Below, in pieces: positions 6,428 to 10,187 of a stretch of DNA of 10,187 nucleotides (position 1 is its first letter; the number at the start of each line of letters is the position of its first letter). Both the position numbers and the translations under genes were made by a program. The notes under the pieces are model-generated. The model was not told the DNA's origin. It was given only the letters and a program-made list of their open reading frames with translations, and ran no database searches. The stretch is taken from assembly GCA_946011705.1 (NCBI GenBank), contig CAMGCA010000042.1, forward strand, positions 1-10,187, read 5' to 3'. Source of the DNA: an uncultured Clostridia bacterium. Its GTDB lineage: Bacteria > Bacillota > Clostridia > Oscillospirales > Oscillospiraceae.

Positions 6428-6492
6428 TGGGTTCCCAGAGAGATAGCCGCAATAACAAGCATAAGTAACGCAATGGTTTCCGTTACGCTCAT
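6415..6492 (-). CDS. Putative type I toxin-like hydrophobic peptide, 25 aa
   Basis: Seen: ATG at 6492, stop TAA at 6415, with AAAGGAGG 8 bases before the ATG. The peptide begins MSVTETIALLM, has one hydrophobic helix (about residues 6-19) and ends with a basic tail (QIKK), the shape of the putative holin-like toxins and TxpA/Fst-type peptides. Its promoter is TTGGAA (6568-6563), 17 bases, TATAAC (6545-6540) with a TGG extension, predicting a 40-base leader. In the leader CUCC-GAAA-GGAG (6513-6502) can fold the ribosome binding site into a small stem, as in other type I toxin mRNAs. Together with the convergent RNA it forms a complete cassette. Expected action is membrane insertion and growth arrest when unrepressed; not demonstrated. 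Confidence 0.68.
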   Translation of the reverse strand: MSVTETIALLMLVIAAISLGTQIKK

Positions 6493-6539
6493 CGGCGTTC
6501 CCTCCTTTCGGAGTTGGCCGCCGTCCTTGCTTGCTTTCC

Positions 6540-6568
6540 GTTATACCATAATCTTCCCTATTTTCCAA
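6540..6568 (-). promoter_or_regulatory. Promoter of the small hydrophobic peptide
   Basis: TTGGAA (6568-6563), 17-base spacer, TATAAC (6545-6540) preceded by TGG, an extended -10. It lies directly after the dapH terminator on the same strand, so the peptide gene is transcribed independently of dapH. Confidence 0.65.
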
Positions 6569-6579
6569 CCACTTTTTCC

Positions 6580-6611
6580 GAAAAATTCCCCGCCAGGCAG
6601 TACCTGGCGGG
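6580..6611 (-). terminator. dapH terminator
   Basis: On the minus strand a perfect 9-bp stem CCCGCCAGG/CCTGGCGGG (6611-6603 with 6597-6589), loop of 5 bases, is followed by GAATTTTTC. It begins 11 bases after the dapH stop codon. Confidence 0.85.
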
Positions 6612-6622
6612 ATTCATTTTTC

Positions 6623-7315
6623 TTACAGTGCCCGCAGGGCGTCAACCAGAGCGGTTTTTCCGGCTGTCTTCTCGTCCTTCTGCTTGATGACCCGGGCGGG
6701 GCATCCTGCCACCACGGTGTTGGGGGCCACGTCGCCCACCACAATGGCGCCGGCAGCCACCACCGCGTCATGGCCGATGCGGCAGCCCTCGATGACCACG
6801 GCGTTGGCGCCGATGAGCACGTTGTCCTCCACAATGACGGGAGTCGCGGAGGCAGGCTCCACCACGCCGGCCAGCACCGCGCCGGCTCCCACATGACAGT
6901 TCTTGCCTACGGTGGCCCGGCCGCCCAACACCGCGCCCATATCGATCATGGTACCCTCGCCAATCACCGCGCCAATGTTGATCACCGCGCCCATCATAAT
7001 GACAGCGTTTTTACCGATCTCCACCTGCTCCCGGATGATGGCGCCGGGCTCGATGCGGGCGGGGATATCCTTCATGTCCAGCATGGGAATGGCGGAGTTG
7101 CGGCAGCCATTCTCGATTTCCAGATGGTCAAATTCATTGGCTTCCAGCACAGGCTTCACGTCCTTCCAGTCGCCGAAAACGAGCTTGCAGCCTTCCCCCG
7201 CGGGGAACTCCCGGCAGTTCGGGAAAGCGACGGGGGTCTTCTCCCAGACGTAGACCTTCACCGGGGTCTTTTTCTCGGAAGTGCGGATGTATTCAATGAT
7301 TTCCTGTGCATTCAT
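6623..7315 (-). CDS. dapH: Tetrahydrodipicolinate N-acetyltransferase
   Basis: Transfers acetyl from acetyl-CoA to tetrahydrodipicolinate, giving N-acetyl-2-amino-6-oxopimelate, in the acetylase branch of diaminopimelate/lysine synthesis (cytoplasm). 230 residues, close to Bacillus DapH (about 236). The N-terminal domain begins [20 protein letters not shown], as in DapH. A left-handed beta-helix of hexapeptide repeats spans about 80-205 ([73 protein letters not shown]). The start ATG is preceded by AAGGAG at 9 bases. It is divergent from the deacetylase and aminotransferase genes of the same pathway, with promoters back to back in a 122-bp spacer. Confidence 0.96.
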   Translation of the reverse strand: MNAQEIIEYIRTSEKKTPVKVYVWEKTPVAFPNCREFPAGEGCKLVFGDWKDVKPVLEANEFDHLEIENGCRNSAIPMLDMKDIPARIEPGAIIREQVEIGKNAVIMMGAVINIGAVIGEGTMIDMGAVLGGRATVGKNCHVGAGAVLAGVVEPASATPVIVEDNVLIGANAVVIEGCRIGHDAVVAAGAIVVGDVAPNTVVAGCPARVIKQKDEKTAGKTALVDALRAL

Positions 7316-7333
7316 GTCTTCAGTCTCCTTATT

Positions 7334-7376
7334 TAGAATTACCTAAAATTCTATCATTATTTGGGCAAAATGACAA
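7334..7376 (-). promoter_or_regulatory. dapH promoter with candidate operator
   Basis: Minus strand: TTGTCA (7376-7371), 17 bases, TAGAAT (7353-7348) with a TGA extension. A perfect inverted repeat TAGAATT-N6-AATTCTA (7334-7353) covers the -10 and start site, and a nested TTTAG-N6-CTAAA occurs at 7332-7347. The repeat could be a repressor site; no cognate regulator lies in the window. No lysine riboswitch-sized leader is present. Confidence 0.65.
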
Positions 7377-7385
7377 GAAGGAAAA

Positions 7386-7414
7386 TTGACAGGTCGGGCT
7401 CTTTGCCGTATAAT
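7386..7414 (+). promoter_or_regulatory. Consensus sigma-A promoter of the deacetylase-aminotransferase operon
   Basis: TTGACA (7386-7391), 17 bases, TATAAT (7409-7414): an exact match to consensus in both boxes and spacing. The expected start near 7421 leaves a leader of about 17 bases before the GTG start codon. Confidence 0.9.
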
Positions 7415-7437
7415 CGTAGAAAAAAGGAGGGATGGAC

Positions 7438-8526
7438 GTGAAGATACGCGACGATCGGCGGGCGCTGCACCGGATTCCGGAGCTGGATCGGGATTTGCCG
7501 GAGACCTTCGCATACCTGAAAAGTGTTTTATCGGACCTGAACTGCCTGCTGTTTGAACCTGTGAACGGCAGTCTGTGCGCCTGGTTTGACTTTGGGCAGG
7601 AGGATTCCATCGCCTTTCGGGCGGATGCGGACGCGTTGCCCATCATGGAAAAAACCGGTGTGGACTATGCCTCCCGTCATTCCGGCTGTATGCACGCCTG
7701 CGGCCACGACGGGCACATGGCAATTCTTCTGGAGCTGGCCCGGCGGCTGAAGGAAAAGAAGCATCTGCCCCACAATGTCCTTCTGGTATTCCAAAGCGCC
7801 GAGGAGACCACCGGCGGGGCGAAAGACATCTGCGACAGCGGCGTGTTTACGCGATATCATGTGAAAGCGATTTTCGGCCTGCACCTGTGGCCGGGGCTGG
7901 AAGCGGGAGTCGTCGCCAGCCGACGGCAGGAGCTGATGGCCCGTTCCAGTGAGGTCAACGTGGACATTTACGGAAAATCCGCCCACATCGCCAAGGCCAA
8001 TCAGGGCGTGGACGCTCTGATGGCTGCCGTGGAATTCTACCAAAAAGCCATGGAAATGGAGAAAAAACTGCCGGGTTCTGTGTTTCGATTGCTGAAATTC
8101 GGAAAATTTCAAAGCGGCACCGTCCGCAACGCCCTGTCCGCCCACACCCACATGGAAGGCTCCCTCCGTGCCTTTCAGGACCGGGTCTTCGATGGGCTGG
8201 CGGCAGGATTGGCCGACATCGGCAGGACTGTGGAAGAACAATACGGCTGCACCGTAAAGCTCCACCTCAGTGACGGCTATCCTGCTGTCATGAACCCATC
8301 CGAATTATACGCCCGAGTGAAAAGCGCCCTCCCCTTCCGGGAGCTGGAAAGCCCCAGTATGACCGCCGAGGACTTCTCCTGGTATCAGAAGACCCTTCCG
8401 GGCCTGTTTTTCTTCCTGGGGCTGGGAGACGTGCCGGCCCTGCACACCGACACCTTCGATTTTGACGAACCCATTCTACTGAAAGGCGCCGATTTCTTTG
8501 AGAAACTGGCGGAAACTGGCCTATGA
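7438..8526 (+). CDS. dapL: M20 amidohydrolase, likely N-acetyldiaminopimelate deacetylase
   Basis: Removes acetate from N-acetyl-LL-diaminopimelate to give LL-diaminopimelate. The M20D fold is clear: FRADADALPI, MHACGHDGHMA (metal-binding Cys/His), QSAEET (catalytic and metal Glu pair), GLHLWP (metal His), a dimerisation domain from about 165 to 270, then MTAEDFSWYQ and ALHTDTFDFDE near the C-terminus, typical of Bacillus YkuR/DapL. Start: the ATG at 7432 lies only one base after AGGAGG; the in-frame GTG at 7438 has a 7-base spacing and is preferred, giving 362 residues. ATGA overlap couples it to the aminotransferase. Location beside dapH supports this substrate over generic hippurate or indole-acetyl amino acids. 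The symbol follows Bacillus usage and is not the LL-DAP aminotransferase also called dapL. Confidence 0.86.
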   Translation: MKIRDDRRALHRIPELDRDLPETFAYLKSVLSDLNCLLFEPVNGSLCAWFDFGQEDSIAFRADADALPIMEKTGVDYASRHSGCMHACGHDGHMAILLELARRLKEKKHLPHNVLLVFQSAEETTGGAKDICDSGVFTRYHVKAIFGLHLWPGLEAGVVASRRQELMARSSEVNVDIYGKSAHIAKANQGVDALMAAVEFYQKAMEMEKKLPGSVFRLLKFGKFQSGTVRNALSAHTHMEGSLRAFQDRVFDGLAAGLADIGRTVEEQYGCTVKLHLSDGYPAVMNPSELYARVKSALPFRELESPSMTAEDFSWYQKTLPGLFFFLGLGDVPALHTDTFDFDEPILLKGADFFEKLAETGL

Positions 8527-9650
8527 TCCCACTGAATCAGAACTTATCCCCCCTGAAACGCAGCGCCATCCGGGTATACACCAATCTGGCCAGGGAAGTA
8601 CCCGGATGCGTTATGTTAACCATTGGGGAGCCGGATTTTGACACGCCGCAGGCCATCAAGGCCGCGGCCTGTGCCGCCCTCTCTGCGGGCCAGACCCACT
8701 ACGCCCCCAATCAGGGCACCGCTGCTCTGCGAAAGGCCGTGGCGGACTACGAAACCGGACGGGGCCACGCTGTCACCCCGGAGCAGGTGCTCATCACCGT
8801 GGGCGCCACCCACGCTCTGTTCACCGCCTTGCTCGGCATCCTGAATCCCGGCGAGGAGGTCATTGTCCCCACTCCCGGCTTTGGCCTGTATGAGACCATC
8901 GCCACCATCGCCGGGGCGAAGACCGTCCATTTGGATGTGACAAAAACCGGTTTTCAAATCACCAAAGAAGCTCTGAATGCAGTAATTTCTCCAAAAACTA
9001 AGGCCATTATTCTCAATTCTCCCTGCAATCCCACCGGCGTTGTGCTGAACGCGGAAAGCATGGCAAACGTCAAGGCGGCTGTGCTGGGAAAGCCCATTTT
9101 CATCATCAGCGACAACGTGTACAGCCAGCTTTCCGACGGGAACTGTCCCGACCTGAGCCTTGACCGGGAGCTGAACGAACAACTGATTCTCTGCCAAAGC
9201 TTCAGTAAGCCCTACGCCATGACCGGCTGGCGCATCGGCTATCTGACCTGCCCGGACTACGTCATGGACAAGCTGTTGCTGCTGAGCGCCGGGGAAATCG
9301 CCGCCGTGCCCACCTTCGTGCAGGAGGCCGCCGTGGAGGCGCTGAAAACCGACCCCAGCCCCATGCGGAATACCTACGCCAAACGCCGGGCCTATATTAC
9401 CGCCCGCCTGCGGGGGATGGGGCTGACCTTCCCAGAGCCGGAGGGGGCCTTCTATGTATTCGTGGACATCCGGAAATTCGGCATGGACAGCGCCGAATTC
9501 TGCACCCAGATGATCCGGGAAGCCGCCGTGGCCGCCGTGCCGGGCAGCTGCTTCGGCAGCGAAGGCTATATCCGCCTGTCCTACTGCTGCTCCGATGAAG
9601 ATTTGCGGAAGGGCATGGACAGGATGGAAGGATTTATCAAGTCCCTGTAA
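8523..9650 (+). CDS. patA: PLP-dependent class I/II aminotransferase, PatA-like
   Basis: 375 residues, fold-type I aminotransferase. Schiff-base Lys229 in SFSKPYAMTGWRIGY, Asn169 in NSPCNPTG, Asp197 and Tyr200 in SDNVYSQL, substrate-carboxylate Arg351 in YIRLSYC, and MLTIGEPDFDTP near the N-terminus, all as in Bacillus PatA. Predicted reaction: glutamate-dependent amination of N-acetyl-2-amino-6-oxopimelate to N-acetyl-LL-diaminopimelate, the step between DapH and the deacetylase. Translation is coupled to the upstream gene by ATGA overlap. It is followed by a strong terminator. Substrate assignment rests on neighbours; PatA-like enzymes can be broad, and an aspartate or aromatic aminotransferase is the alternative. 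Confidence 0.88.
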   Translation: MIPLNQNLSPLKRSAIRVYTNLAREVPGCVMLTIGEPDFDTPQAIKAAACAALSAGQTHYAPNQGTAALRKAVADYETGRGHAVTPEQVLITVGATHALFTALLGILNPGEEVIVPTPGFGLYETIATIAGAKTVHLDVTKTGFQITKEALNAVISPKTKAIILNSPCNPTGVVLNAESMANVKAAVLGKPIFIISDNVYSQLSDGNCPDLSLDRELNEQLILCQSFSKPYAMTGWRIGYLTCPDYVMDKLLLLSAGEIAAVPTFVQEAAVEALKTDPSPMRNTYAKRRAYITARLRGMGLTFPEPEGAFYVFVDIRKFGMDSAEFCTQMIREAAVAAVPGSCFGSEGYIRLSYCCSDEDLRKGMDRMEGFIKSL

Positions 9651-9666
9651 TTCCCATCTGGATACC

Positions 9667-9700
9667 AAAAGCCAGAGTGCGTTGTGCACTCTGGCTTTTT
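9667..9700. terminator. Bidirectional rho-independent terminator
   Basis: AAAAGCCAGAGTGC (9667-9680), 5-base loop, GCACTCTGGCTTTTT (9686-9700). The 10-bp GC-rich stem is flanked by an A-run and a T-run, so it serves both the aminotransferase operon (plus) and the convergent ABC permease (minus). Confidence 0.92.
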
Positions 9701-9712
9701 CTGTTGGAAGGA

Positions 9713-10187
9713 TTATTTCTGCCGCTCCTTGAGCTTGGCGAAAATCGCCTGCAGCAGGATGAAGAAGCACAGCAGCACCGCGGTGATGATGTTCGCCCAG
9801 GATGCCACCAGCTTACCGTTGAATTTGACGAGAGAAGAAATGGTGCCGTTGATCAAAACGCCGAATAGGGTTCCCACCACGTTGCCCACGCCGCCGGTCA
9901 GCAGGGTGCCGCCGATAACCGCCGAGGAAATGGCGTCCATTTCCAGGCCGGTAGCCTGGGTAGGCGTGCCGCACATGGTGTTCAGGCAGAAGCACAGGCC
10001 GCCCAGGGTAGCGTAGAAGCTGCACAGCACATGGGACAGCATTCTGGTCTTCTTCACGTTCAGGCCCATCAGGGCGGCGGACTGCTGGTTGCCGCCCACC
10101 GCATAGAGGCTGCGGCCGAACTTGGTGTAGCGCAACATCAGGAAGGTGATCAGTGCCACGATCAAGGCGATAACCACGGTGATGCGG
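9713..10187 (-). CDS. yjfF: Sugar ABC transporter permease, YjfF-like, 5' part outside window
   Basis: 157 residues of the C-terminal half are visible; the family is about 320-335. The frame stays open to the window edge, so the N-terminus is missing and no start can be given. Family BPD_transp_2 (RbsC type): the cytoplasmic coupling stretch TKFGRSLYAVGGNQQSAALMG is followed by GLEMDAISSAVIGGTLLTGG and GTLFGVLINGTISSL, close to E. coli YjfF (galactofuranose permease). Three to four hydrophobic segments are seen. The usual neighbours (periplasmic binding protein, ATPase, second permease) should lie to the right. The exact sugar cannot be told; galactofuranose, ribose-like or other pentose/hexose uptake are possible. 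Confidence 0.87.
   Translation of the reverse strand, partial: RITVVIALIVALITFLMLRYTKFGRSLYAVGGNQQSAALMGLNVKKTRMLSHVLCSFYATLGGLCFCLNTMCGTPTQATGLEMDAISSAVIGGTLLTGGVGNVVGTLFGVLINGTISSLVKFNGKLVASWANIITAVLLCFFILLQAIFAKLKERQK

Noticed and set aside
6317..6568. 83-codon minus-strand frame running through the toxin-like cassette
   Set aside because: It lacks a ribosome binding site and overlaps the 25-residue peptide, which has one, in another frame; its Pro/Arg/Thr-rich translation looks non-coding.
7316..7437. Possible lysine riboswitch between dapH and the deacetylase gene
   Set aside because: The spacer is only 122 bp and filled by two divergent promoters; leaders of about 17-25 bases are far too short for the lysine aptamer.
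8616..9770. 384-codon minus-strand frame opposite the aminotransferase
   Set aside because: Long only because of high GC in the opposite gene; Gly/His/Ala-rich translation, no motif, and it runs through the strong terminator at 9667-9700.
1..10187. CRISPR array, tRNA, rRNA or transposase gene
   Set aside because: No regularly spaced direct repeats, no cloverleaf with a tRNA-type T-loop, no rRNA stretches and no transposase motifs seen; the only mobile-type signal is the non-coding repeat at 4740-4867.

Overview
The window looks like chromosomal DNA from a gut-type Clostridia member, probably Oscillospiraceae. The support is GC-rich codon usage with AT-rich promoters, strong AGGAGG ribosome binding sites, a DapH/acetyl-DAP lysine pathway, a LytS/YesN-type two-component system, a PadR-DUF2812 pair and a palindromic intergenic repeat of a kind I associate with that family. 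The family assignment is inference; no rRNA or phylogenetic marker is present.

Layout. (1) 1-1126, minus: amylosucrase-like GH13 enzyme, 3' end outside the window. It is divergent from a LacI-family repressor (1428-2414, plus). Both promoters carry the same AACGTTTCACG operator just downstream of the -10. (2) 2630-4683, minus: a translationally coupled 7TM LytS-type histidine kinase and an AraC-type response regulator. (3) 4684-5191: a 508-bp spacer with a 128-bp cruciform-forming repeat (4740-4867), a pair of tight GC-rich hairpins, and the PadR promoter with two identical 7-5-7 operators. (4) 5192-6015, plus: PadR regulator and DUF2812 membrane protein, overlapping by ATGA. (5) 6016-6568: two tiny minus-strand genes. 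One is a 46-residue Cys/Asn-rich membrane-anchored protein. The other is a 25-residue hydrophobic peptide facing a convergent small RNA with its own promoter, arranged like a type I toxin-antitoxin cassette. (6) 6623-9650: acetyl-DAP lysine branch, with dapH (minus) divergent from an M20 deacetylase and a PatA-like aminotransferase (plus). (7) 9713-10187, minus: the C-terminal half of a YjfF-like sugar ABC permease, whose 5' end lies outside the window.

How the parts work together. DapH, PatA and the M20 deacetylase cover three consecutive steps from tetrahydrodipicolinate to LL-diaminopimelate, for peptidoglycan and lysine. The LacI/GH13 unit looks like a self-contained sugar-responsive module. 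The PadR pair is autoregulated by sequence evidence. The most novel-looking part is 6024-6568, which holds the two miniature genes and the predicted antisense RNA.
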